Assembly: GCA_036524155.1 (NCBI GenBank)
Contig: DATDCV010000353.1
Location: 1 to 11,266 of the forward strand
Origin: DATDCV01 sp036524155
GTDB taxonomy: Bacteria; Verrucomicrobiota; Verrucomicrobiia; Limisphaerales; UBA8199
DNA length: 11,266 bases
Direction of reading: 5' to 3'
Below the pieces are notes generated by a model. The model made no database searches. It was not told the DNA's origin and worked only from the letters and a program-made list of their open reading frames with translations. A program made the position numbers and the translations under genes. Shown here in pieces: positions 1 to 7,039 of this stretch. The stretch's first letter is position 1. Each line of letters starts with the position of its first letter.

Positions 1-126
1 TATGTACACAAAGCAGACGGCTCGACTTTCCACCAGCGGATGTTGCGAAAAACCGAGGGCAAATGGCGCGCCTGGTCTTGTCCCAATGCCAAAGCACCCA
101 AAATGCCGAACAGAACTGATTTTTAA
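1..126 (+). CDS. C-terminal end of an unidentified protein (5' end outside window)
   Basis: Frame 1 is open from the first base to a TAA at 124-126 and gives 41 residues, beginning YVHKADGSTFHQRML and ending with a lysine- and proline-rich tail. The stretch is hydrophilic and basic, with two Trp (GKWRAWS). It has no membrane segment and no family motif I recognise. A short open frame at a window edge could be chance. The composition looks protein-like, though, and the stop is followed directly by a non-coding stretch with a hairpin, as expected at a gene end. No function is assigned. Confidence 0.4.
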   Translation, partial: YVHKADGSTFHQRMLRKTEGKWRAWSCPNAKAPKMPNRTDF

Positions 127-157
127 TCGGCTTAAGCGCGCTGACGGCCGCTTGTAA

Positions 158-174
158 GCCGAGTGCAACTCGGC
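158..174. repeat. Short REP-like inverted repeat
   Basis: A perfect 7-bp inverted repeat, GCCGAGT and ACTCGGC, is separated by GCA. It lies 31 bases after the stop of the left-edge gene and is followed by CGCTCCC. There is no T-run on either side, so it is not a typical intrinsic terminator. Its position in a gap and its compact GC-rich stem resemble REP-like intergenic elements. I see no second full copy in this window. Confidence 0.4.
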
Positions 175-218
175 GCTCCCACCCAAGACTAAGCGGATAC
201 TCCAAAAGGGTTGACTGT

Positions 219-246
219 GTGGCATTTCTGTGGCTAAGCGTATAGA
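219..246 (+). promoter_or_regulatory. Weak candidate sigma-70-type promoter for the first methyltransferase
   Basis: GTGGCA (219-224, 4/6 to the -35 consensus) is followed after 16 bases by TATAGA (241-246, 4/6 to the -10 consensus). The start codon lies 20 bases further on, so the leader would be very short. A nearby TTGACT (211-216) is a better -35 but has no -10 at a usable distance. This is a sequence match only; chance matches of this quality are common. Confidence 0.2.
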
Positions 247-265
247 GAACTCGACGAACGTTTAG

Positions 266-970
266 ATGACGAACAGCGAACTGCAACGGTATTTCAGCAC
301 TCACGTGACGGCCTGCGGCGACCGTGGGATCGGGAACGGCTCACGGAAGCTGCTCAAAATGGTTGGTACATTCCAGGAGAGGGCACGTATTCTGGATGTC
401 GGCTGCGCCGAGGGTTGCATTCTAAAGAGTCTGACCGGCTTGCACGATGTCTACGGCGTCGATACCTCCGAGCCACTTGCGCGGGTGGCCCGCGAGAACG
501 GCTTCAAAGACGTGAAAATCGCTGACCTCGAGGGCGGAGCCATACCATTCGAGGATGAGTCCTTTGATCTCGTGGTGTCGGCCGATACGCTCGAACACAT
601 AGTCGACACCGACTGGATAATGTGCGAAATCAACCGGGTTCTGAAACCCGGCCACCGGCTGCTGCTCTGTTTGCCGAATATTCGCACCCCTGTTTCGATC
701 ATTGCGATGTTGCTTGGCCGCGCGCCGATGTGGGCGGCAAGGTACCGGGCGAGCCATGTGCGTGACTTCACGGGCCGGAGCATGCGGGCGATGTGCGAGG
801 ACAGCGGATTTCGGGTGCTGCGCCAGGTTGGCACCGACTTTTGCTACAGTCCGAACCCGGAAGGTATCCTCCCCGGGCTGGCCAGCTTTTTACCGTCGTG
901 GAGTTCGAGAGTCATTACTGAGGCCGTCAAAGTTAAGCCGGCGAAGTACGAAGTGCACGAATGGTGTTGA
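266..970 (+). CDS. Class I SAM-dependent methyltransferase (Methyltransf_11-like)
   Basis: A cytoplasmic SAM-dependent methyltransferase of 234 residues. The Rossmann-fold signatures are in order: motif I RILDVGCAEG (41-50), the acidic strand-2 end YGVDTSEP (63-70), strand 4 with DLVVSADTLEHI (101-112), and the following NRVLKPGHRLLLCLPN (123-138). The last is the usual 'R-LKPGG' element, here with His for the second Gly. The C-terminal part has a His/Arg-rich HVRDFTGRSM segment (164-173) seen in related sugar-cluster methyltransferases. The acceptor is unknown; a glycan or lipid-linked sugar is inferred from the neighbours. The ATG at 266 lacks a clear Shine-Dalgarno sequence. The gene ends TGATAG, a stop followed immediately by a second in-frame stop, and converges on the hydrolase gene 43 bases away. 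Confidence 0.9.
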   Translation: MTNSELQRYFSTHVTACGDRGIGNGSRKLLKMVGTFQERARILDVGCAEGCILKSLTGLHDVYGVDTSEPLARVARENGFKDVKIADLEGGAIPFEDESFDLVVSADTLEHIVDTDWIMCEINRVLKPGHRLLLCLPNIRTPVSIIAMLLGRAPMWAARYRASHVRDFTGRSMRAMCEDSGFRVLRQVGTDFCYSPNPEGILPGLASFLPSWSSRVITEAVKVKPAKYEVHEWC

Positions 971-1013
971 TAGCGCGGCGCGAAGGGTTTCGTAATGACC
1001 GCTTAAGCACACC

Positions 1014-4000
1014 TCACGGCTGCCGCAGAATCCTGACTGGTCCCAGAAGCCCCGACTCCATCAGCGCGGTCCCTTTCGTCAGCTTCCGGATATTTGTGCG
1101 CGTGAAGCGTCGATCCGCCGGGAGGAATTGATCGCCGATAATGCGGTTGGGCCAGAAGTTCACCACCTCGATCTCTATCCTGTTTGATTTGGGCCGGATC
1201 AATCCGCTGATCTCGACCCGGAACGGCGGTGCCCACACTATGCCCAGGCTCTTTCCGTTCAGCCGCACCTCGGCCAACTCGCGCAAGTTGCCAAGGTCCA
1301 GCCACAGTGGCCGGGCGCTTTCGGCGGCCTGAGGGAAATCGAATTGCTTTCTATATGTTGCCGCGCCCGAGTAATACTTAATCCCTGGCTCGGCGCGTGC
1401 CGTCCAACTCACCAGTTGGTCAAATTGCACCGACGCCGGACCGCCCCACTTCGTATCAAATTCCACCGTCCACGGCCCGTTGATTTCCGCGCGAGGTTCG
1501 AACCTCGGGCTGTTCGTCCCGCCACCGGTTCGCTGCCGGGACGCGGGTTCGCGGAAGATCACAAACCATGAGCCGCAGGGGCTGAATTCGAGCGGAACGA
1601 TGGTGCGTCCGTCCTTTTCCTGATAGTCGGCGGCGAACCGGTGGTGGCCGGTCACCGCGTCCCAAATCTCAGGGGCCTTCCCCGTGACCCGAAACGTACA
1701 CCGTGCTTGTTCCCAGGTGTTCGAGCGGTTCGCGACAAAATAGATGTCCGCGCTGTCCGTGCGGCGGTGGATAAAATCGAGCGGAGACGAGGGGCGAAGG
1801 GCAGAGGGCAAGGGGGGCGGAGAATTCGTGGCCATGACGTTACCCACAGGGAACGAGTCAGAGTCGCTTCTCCCTCGAGCCTCGAAGTTCGCTTCGAAAT
1901 CCGGTGGCACCCCATCCCCGAGCAACACTTCACGAGCGCCCCTGCCGGAAATGACTCGCCCGTTGCCAAACCTGGTTTCCAGGACGGGATTGCTCGTGCG
2001 TTGGTTTGTCTGAGCGCTTGGCCACAGCTCGTCTGCGAGCGCGGCTGCTTCCATGTCCGACTGAGGGAAATCCTGGAGCCCGCTCGCTTCGGCCGGTTTC
2101 GGGCCGATGACCGTCGCGCCAGCCGCCGCCAATTCCTTGAGCTTGCGTAAGACGGGAAGTGCGATGATACGCCGGTCCGGCAACACCAGCACGCGATAGC
2201 TCATACCGTCGGGCAGGCACAACCGCCCGTCGCGTACTGAAAGCCGCGTCAGCACCGCCTCCTCGCTAATGACGTCGTAATCGTAGCCCGGCAGGACACG
2301 GGCAGGGTCGGATCGCTTAAGGTGGGCGAAATTCGGGACGTGATCGCCATAGTAATAGCAGGCATCGGCGACGAAGAGGCCCTCTTGCAGGAGCGCCTGG
2401 CAGCGATTGATATACCCAAGAAAGGCCGCCGATTTCGACCACCAGGTGCTGTTGGGATTGAAATGGGTGCCGGCAAAATACTGCTGGCCCGGCATTCCCA
2501 TCTCCGCCGGCGAACAGACAAACGCATGCCACACCAGCAGGTTCAGCCCCTCACAGAGCGCCTTGTCAAACGACGGCTTCAGATTGTCCCAAATCGTTTC
2601 CTGCCAGTGCGGACCGATAGTGGTGAAACCTTCCGCCAGTACCAGCGGGTGACCGTACGTATGCGCGGCGGACGCGGGCTGCTTCACGAAAAAACGGTTC
2701 TCATCGCCAACCCGGTGCCGCCACGACCACGCCCAAAACTCGCTCATCGGCGCGTCGTTCCAGCCCAGGCAGCGCTGGGCGTCGATCGGCACCGCGTGCG
2801 GGCCGCCGGATTCGGGATGGATCTGCAGGCCGCGTTCATGCGCCAGGTCCCGAAACACCTTGAAATGATTATCGATCGCGAGGTCACCGATAGTTTTGCG
2901 AAAGTCGTGCAGGAACCGGTTGCTGATGGGCCGGCTGTCCACGATCCGGCCGGCGAGGACAGGCACGAATGGCAACAAATCGTAACCTCGCCGGTTCCGG
3001 AACTCGTCGCGCAGCGACGGCGTCCAGTTCAGCGGTTCCACTTCCCAACTGTCTGTGTGCAAGTACTTGAGCGTCTTGCCGGCCAGCGGGCCGGCATCCG
3101 TGATCAGTGGCACCACGGACCCTTCCCAGTAGCGCTTGAACGCCGCGGCATCCAACACATCCAGCGCATAGCCCTTCCAGCCATCGCTGGAAGTGGATAC
3201 CCGGGAGTGGTCACCAATCGTACCGCCGAAGCGAAGTATTTGCCACGTGCCGTCAGGCACTTCCCATCGCAGCACGCCGTCCTTTCCGAGGTGTGAGCTC
3301 AGGTCCACCACGTCCGTTGATCGGGTGTCTTCCTCGCCCGGTTCGGTGGGCAATTCCTGGAAGAGCGGCGTGGTATCCGGCGCCGAGAAATGCAGTGCCT
3401 TGTGGCCCGCTTTTTCCTGCCAGTTCTGAATTGGGCGGCGTTGCGGGGCCGCCCCGGACGCGCCCTCCTTCAGCCGAAAGCCCACCAACCACGCGTCGCG
3501 GTAGTAATCGTCGCGGCTCTTGGGTATTGGCAGTTGCTTCTCATATCGCGTCGGCCCGGCCACCTGCGTTTCCGACCACGTCAGTTTTTTGGCGGCATCG
3601 TCAGCGGTCACCATCGGGCCGCCCAGGTTCCAGCCGCTCTGGATATTCAGGCTCATCTCCAGGCCCAGGCGTTCGGCTTCTTTGAGAGTGTGCCGGTAGA
3701 GCCCGCGCCATTCCGGCGTCATGAATGTCGGCCCGTGCGGCACCTGCTCGTTCCCGTCCTGCTCGGCGCCCCCGGCGTCGCAAATCAACGCGCCACCGAA
3801 GCCTTTCAACTTCATCTCCTCGAGGTCCCGCGTGATCGCCTCCCTGGTGACGTTCCCGTTGAGCCACCACCAGTAAGCCCGCAACCTGGCGCTCAACGGC
3901 GGTTGGGCAAACCGCGCGTCAAGATTATCTGCCGTGCCCGTATTGGCCAGGGTCAACAGGGACAGGAAACAGGCACAAAACACCCGCCGCGATGTGCCCT

Positions 4001-4037
4001 TCGGCGCGGTCGTCTTCTTTTTTTGCCCTGGACTCAA
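1014..4037 (-). CDS. Secreted GH106-family glycoside hydrolase (alpha-L-rhamnosidase-like)
   Basis: A predicted exported glycosidase of 1007 residues, close to the usual size for glycoside hydrolase family 106, whose characterised members are alpha-L-rhamnosidases. The basic N-terminus (KKK, SRR) and a hydrophobic core (about 19-31) ending NTGTA form a signal peptide. Family-like blocks follow: YWWWLNG (55-61) with FGGALICDAGG (80-90); HTDSWEVEPLNW (327-338) with RRGYDLLPF (349-357); HPESGGP (407-413); EFWAWSW (433-439); LVLAEGF (465-471); GLNLLVWHAF (497-506); and HFNPNSTWW (525-533). A C-terminal beta-sandwich, probably carbohydrate-binding, covers about 852-970 (INGPWTVEF, LDLGNLRELAEVRLNGKSLG). 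The start is TTG: an in-frame stop lies 27 bases upstream and no ATG or GTG would keep the signal peptide. The gene overlaps the end of the upstream YfhO-type gene by 4 bases, so translation is probably coupled. Residues about 715-753 and 838-852 look like extra linkers. Rhamnose specificity is inferred from the family. Confidence 0.88.
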   Translation of the reverse strand: MSPGQKKKTTAPKGTSRRVFCACFLSLLTLANTGTADNLDARFAQPPLSARLRAYWWWLNGNVTREAITRDLEEMKLKGFGGALICDAGGAEQDGNEQVPHGPTFMTPEWRGLYRHTLKEAERLGLEMSLNIQSGWNLGGPMVTADDAAKKLTWSETQVAGPTRYEKQLPIPKSRDDYYRDAWLVGFRLKEGASGAAPQRRPIQNWQEKAGHKALHFSAPDTTPLFQELPTEPGEEDTRSTDVVDLSSHLGKDGVLRWEVPDGTWQILRFGGTIGDHSRVSTSSDGWKGYALDVLDAAAFKRYWEGSVVPLITDAGPLAGKTLKYLHTDSWEVEPLNWTPSLRDEFRNRRGYDLLPFVPVLAGRIVDSRPISNRFLHDFRKTIGDLAIDNHFKVFRDLAHERGLQIHPESGGPHAVPIDAQRCLGWNDAPMSEFWAWSWRHRVGDENRFFVKQPASAAHTYGHPLVLAEGFTTIGPHWQETIWDNLKPSFDKALCEGLNLLVWHAFVCSPAEMGMPGQQYFAGTHFNPNSTWWSKSAAFLGYINRCQALLQEGLFVADACYYYGDHVPNFAHLKRSDPARVLPGYDYDVISEEAVLTRLSVRDGRLCLPDGMSYRVLVLPDRRIIALPVLRKLKELAAAGATVIGPKPAEASGLQDFPQSDMEAAALADELWPSAQTNQRTSNPVLETRFGNGRVISGRGAREVLLGDGVPPDFEANFEARGRSDSDSFPVGNVMATNSPPPLPSALRPSSPLDFIHRRTDSADIYFVANRSNTWEQARCTFRVTGKAPEIWDAVTGHHRFAADYQEKDGRTIVPLEFSPCGSWFVIFREPASRQRTGGGTNSPRFEPRAEINGPWTVEFDTKWGGPASVQFDQLVSWTARAEPGIKYYSGAATYRKQFDFPQAAESARPLWLDLGNLRELAEVRLNGKSLGIVWAPPFRVEISGLIRPKSNRIEIEVVNFWPNRIIGDQFLPADRRFTRTNIRKLTKGTALMESGLLGPVRILRQP
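1492..1507. repeat. Perfect 16-bp palindrome inside the hydrolase gene
   Basis: CGAGGTTCGAACCTCG equals its own reverse complement. It encodes the PRFEPR part of a variable-looking linker (about residues 838-852) just before the C-terminal beta-sandwich of the hydrolase. A perfect 8-bp half-site repeat is unlikely to arise from coding constraint alone. It may be an inserted element end or a protein-binding site. Confidence 0.5.
1779..1895. repeat. Low-complexity in-frame insertion in the hydrolase gene
   Basis: This stretch encodes residues about 715-753 of the hydrolase, a Ser/Pro-rich segment (SDSDSFP, then NSPPPLPSALRPSSP). It sits between PPDFEA and the conserved-looking DFIHRRTDSADIYFVANRS block, where I expect only a short linker in relatives. 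On the plus strand it starts with a purine-rich run holding four degenerate 7-base units (1788-1815: CGAGGGG, CGAAGGG, CAGAGGG, CAAGGGG). At its far end it overlaps a 6-bp hairpin with a TTCG loop (1882-1897). Composition and structure differ from the flanking coding sequence, which suggests a short dispersed element that preserved the frame. The exact borders are uncertain. Confidence 0.45.
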
Positions 4038-6844
4038 GGTCGTTTGGGATTCTTGCGCTCTTCTTTATCCGGCCCGACCTCTGACAGTGGTTGGCCTGAA
4101 GAGCGCGTCACTACCAGTAGCAGCCCGCACAGCAGAATTCCGAAGCCGACGCCAACGAGGCTTACATACAAGCTGCCCAGCGGCGGCTGGAACCGAAACT
4201 GCACTTCGTGCGAACCCGGCGTGAGGAAAACGCCGCGCATGAAGAAATTGCACCGGAGAAGCGTCTCAGGCTTGCCATCGACCAACACTTGCCAGATCGG
4301 ATCGTAGCGGTCGTTGAGCAGGAGCACCGATGGAGCAGTGGCCTCAGCCTTGAGGACGATATGTTTCGGTGCGTAGCTGGTAATTTCAACCTTGCCCGGC
4401 GCCGCGGCAGAGTTCGTGCCCGGCAGCGGATTCTGGCCGGACGGAGCGACAATGACCGTGCGCGCGGGATCGAAAGACGGGGAGGAGAGCCGTTTCAAGG
4501 TGACGAAGTTGTTCGTGCCCGCAGCCCTAAGCAGTTCCAGGTCGCCCGGCTGCAACGTGTTGGTACGCACCTCGCTGGCCGCAGCGGCCTCCCCGGCTTC
4601 CAGTTCCCATGCCGAGTAGAGCTGCGCCCGCGGCAACGCGGCGGCGAATTCAAAGACCGCGAACGGCCCGTTGGTTTCCGGCACCGCGGTCCAGTCCGCG
4701 GCGTTATTCGAGTTCGGGTAACCTGGTTTAGGCGCGATCGTAAAGCGCTCTTTGTAGCGGAAGCTATGCTGTGCCGGATCAATGTACTGGTTGAGCACCT
4801 GCAGAAAATCCGCTGCGCCGATCAGATACCGCGTGTTGGTGAGCTGCCATTTGCGACCCACCCGCGAGAGTTGGGCCTCGCTGCGCGGATTGAAGGCCAT
4901 ATCGAAGGCCAGCAAGTCCTGCGGCATGCGCGGCATCTGGATCACATCCAGCGATTGGATGTTGTAGTAGAGAAACAGGTGCTGCGACCATTCGATACCA
5001 TACAGGTAGTTAATAATGCCCTCCTGGGTAGCCAATTGCGGCGGTAACCTGAAGATGTTGGTAAACCAGCGCGGCAGGATCGCCACCCGTTGTGCGTAGG
5101 CCTTCTGTCGCAGCATGTCGATGACCGGGTTGGTGGCGTACTTGTGCGGGTAATCCCAGGGGATGATCCACGGCTGGTTCGCCCGGCCAAGGTCAAGGAC
5201 CAGGAATAGACCCATCAAAACTGCCGCCACTTTGCCGCGCGGCCCCCTGAACACCCCGCTCAGGATGAGTGTTATCAGGGCAATGCTGGCTGCCAGCGTC
5301 GCGAGAAACCAACCCACCTGCCCATAGCTAAAACTGGCAATTGAGCCTGCTGTCGCGGCGTCGAAATCGACCTTCTGCAAATACTCCACCAATTCCTTTC
5401 GACTCGAGGCATAGATAAGCCCGCCCAGCAGGCACGTGGCCAGCGCTGCCAGTGACCATTGCGTCCAGCGCCGATCGAATCCCCGCACCCGCTGCCACCA
5501 GGCCCGCACCGTTCCCTTGAAACCCGCATTATCAATGGTCTGGCCCTCGATGTAGCGACGCCATAGGCCGTCCAACCCGTAAGCGAACAGGACTAAAACC
5601 GCCCAACTGACAATATGGGCAAACTTGCCCGGGTTGCGGATGGTGGAAAAATATGGCAACGCGTAGAAAAGCTGGTAGAACGGCGCAAACCGTCCGAATG
5701 CCAGCAGCAGCGACAGCACTGCCGCACCCGTCCAAAACCAAAGCAACCGACGCGTCGGCTCTGCAAAAACCGAATCCTTCTTGCGAAATCCCTGCAACGC
5801 CGCCCAGAAAGCGACGACCACGACCAGGACCCCGGCATAGATCCCGCCGCCGCTGAACCGCTTTCCCCCTTGCGGCTCCGGCCCCTGCCCGCCGTTGGCC
5901 CAATAGCGATACCAGGCGGGGTCGCGCCCCATCGCGCCCCAATAGACGCCACCGCCGGGCGTGTCCATTCGGTAGCCAAACAGACCGGGTATGATGTATC
6001 CCAGCGCCTCCCGTTTGGGCAGGCTCCATTGTGTCGCCCAATCCCAGCGCTCTTCCTTGGTCTGCGTGTCCTGCTGCATGCCGGCGACCCCTTTTATCTG
6101 GGTACCGACCAGCACATCGATAACCTGCGCCGCTACCAGCGCCGCCAACGCCGCTACCAACACCACGCGGCCCACCCCAACCGCCAACGCCCGGACCGTG
6201 TGCCCCTGCGTTGTCCACGCCAGATACACGATGAAAGCCGCGACATAGAGGCTGAAGATCGCTCCGATATCCGCGCCCTCGCAGACCGCTACTCCCAGCG
6301 CTGCGCCACCGACCCCAACCCGCAGCCATCTCCAGCGCGAGGAGGTATCGACCAACGCCGCCAGCGAAAAGAACACCATGCCAACGCAAATGGTGTGGGC
6401 CGCAACGCCCCAGCACGCGGCCGAAAAGAACCCGGAGTTTAGCGCGGCGGCCAGACTTCCCAGCACGCATGCCGGACGTGCCAGGCCCAATTGCCGAAAA
6501 AAACACCACGCGCCCAGGCCCAGCACCAGCAGCGACAGCGGCGCGTAGAGCTTCGAGTACCATACCGGCCCCAGGAGACACAACAGGCTGTAGGTCATAT
6601 CCGGCAGAGCGCCCGTGTTCCTGAACCCGACCGAGTTCAGGTCCTCCCAGCCGCCTTTGAACATTTCGGGCATGCGGTGTGCCTCGGCCATTTGCGACCC
6701 CAGGGGACCATCGTTCGAGAACAGCACGTGCCCCGGCAGAATCGCTTTGTAGAAGAGCAACAGCAGCACTGCAGAAAGTATAAAAAATACGAGCCAGAAT
6801 TGGCTCCGACCTGCGGTGCCCGCCGTGGTGGTTTTCATACCCAT
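4034..6844 (-). CDS. YfhO-family polytopic membrane protein (probable GT-C-type lipid-linked sugar transferase)
   Basis: A large inner-membrane protein of 936 residues with about 12 hydrophobic segments. The first is FWLVFFILSAVLLLLF; others include LLVLGLGAWCFF, VVLVAALAALVAAQVIDVLV, YAGVLVVVVAFWAAL and, near the C-terminus, VSLVGVGFGILLCGLLLVV. The first outside loop carries LFSNDGPLGSQ, matching the Asp-containing loop of YfhO-type and other GT-C proteins. The soluble C-terminal domain has the YfhO hallmark YDPIWQVLVDGKPE (about residues 847-860), then RGVFLTPGSHEVQFRFQPP. In Bacillus, YfhO works with the CsbB-type transferase to glycosylate lipoteichoic acid on the cell exterior; here the acceptor is unknown. 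The start is uncertain: ATGs at 6844 and 6838 both fit and neither has a clear ribosome site. An ATG at 6925 would add 27 unconvincing residues. It is the first gene of the pair with the GH106 enzyme. Confidence 0.85.
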   Translation of the reverse strand: MGMKTTTAGTAGRSQFWLVFFILSAVLLLLFYKAILPGHVLFSNDGPLGSQMAEAHRMPEMFKGGWEDLNSVGFRNTGALPDMTYSLLCLLGPVWYSKLYAPLSLLVLGLGAWCFFRQLGLARPACVLGSLAAALNSGFFSAACWGVAAHTICVGMVFFSLAALVDTSSRWRWLRVGVGGAALGVAVCEGADIGAIFSLYVAAFIVYLAWTTQGHTVRALAVGVGRVVLVAALAALVAAQVIDVLVGTQIKGVAGMQQDTQTKEERWDWATQWSLPKREALGYIIPGLFGYRMDTPGGGVYWGAMGRDPAWYRYWANGGQGPEPQGGKRFSGGGIYAGVLVVVVAFWAALQGFRKKDSVFAEPTRRLLWFWTGAAVLSLLLAFGRFAPFYQLFYALPYFSTIRNPGKFAHIVSWAVLVLFAYGLDGLWRRYIEGQTIDNAGFKGTVRAWWQRVRGFDRRWTQWSLAALATCLLGGLIYASSRKELVEYLQKVDFDAATAGSIASFSYGQVGWFLATLAASIALITLILSGVFRGPRGKVAAVLMGLFLVLDLGRANQPWIIPWDYPHKYATNPVIDMLRQKAYAQRVAILPRWFTNIFRLPPQLATQEGIINYLYGIEWSQHLFLYYNIQSLDVIQMPRMPQDLLAFDMAFNPRSEAQLSRVGRKWQLTNTRYLIGAADFLQVLNQYIDPAQHSFRYKERFTIAPKPGYPNSNNAADWTAVPETNGPFAVFEFAAALPRAQLYSAWELEAGEAAAASEVRTNTLQPGDLELLRAAGTNNFVTLKRLSSPSFDPARTVIVAPSGQNPLPGTNSAAAPGKVEITSYAPKHIVLKAEATAPSVLLLNDRYDPIWQVLVDGKPETLLRCNFFMRGVFLTPGSHEVQFRFQPPLGSLYVSLVGVGFGILLCGLLLVVTRSSGQPLSEVGPDKEERKNPKRP

Positions 6845-6937
6845 ATGAGGCGCATTTTGTCGTAAGTGCCCGGATAGTCGAGCCAAAGCTGTGCTGAAGC
6901 TTGGGCAGCCATCGCCGCGGTGCATGTCGCGGTGCGA

Positions 6938-6966
6938 TTGACTCCCCCATGGTTGATGTCTACTCT
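6938..6966 (+). promoter_or_regulatory. Candidate promoter for the second plus-strand methyltransferase
   Basis: TTGACT (5/6 to the -35 consensus) and TACTCT (3/6 to the -10 consensus) are separated by exactly 17 bases. The box lies in the gap between two divergent genes. If used, transcription would begin near 6973, after the GTG (6920) and ATG (6956) start candidates, which supports the ATG at 7040. The -10 match is weak. The opposite promoter for the YfhO-type gene should lie in the same gap, but I see no convincing hexamer pair for it. Confidence 0.3.
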
Positions 6967-7039
6967 GAATGCAATGGAAAGCATCGGGCGAACCCCCCCA
7001 TCACAATCGACGGCGGCCGTGAGGCGCCGTCGCTTTAGC

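Noticed and set aside
211..216. TTGACT upstream of the first methyltransferase as a -35 box
   Set aside because: No acceptable -10 lies 16-18 bases downstream; the TATAGA at 241 is 24 bases away.
2322..3296. Long plus-strand open frame opposite the hydrolase gene
   Set aside because: It lies wholly antisense to conserved GH106 blocks. Its product is Arg/Val-rich without a family motif, as expected for a shadow frame in GC-rich DNA.
3390..4307. Plus-strand open frame spanning the hydrolase/YfhO junction
   Set aside because: It is antisense to the signal peptide region and to the YfhO C-terminal domain, both clearly real. Its product has no recognisable domain.
6845..6925. N-terminal extension of the YfhO-type protein to ATG 6925
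   Set aside because: The added residues are unlike the family, which normally begins shortly before the first membrane segment. It would also overlap the divergent gene's start region.
5532..6950. 472-codon minus-strand frame overlapping the YfhO-type gene
   Set aside because: It is the out-of-frame shadow of the YfhO coding sequence: Gly/Arg-rich, no membrane segments, no motifs.
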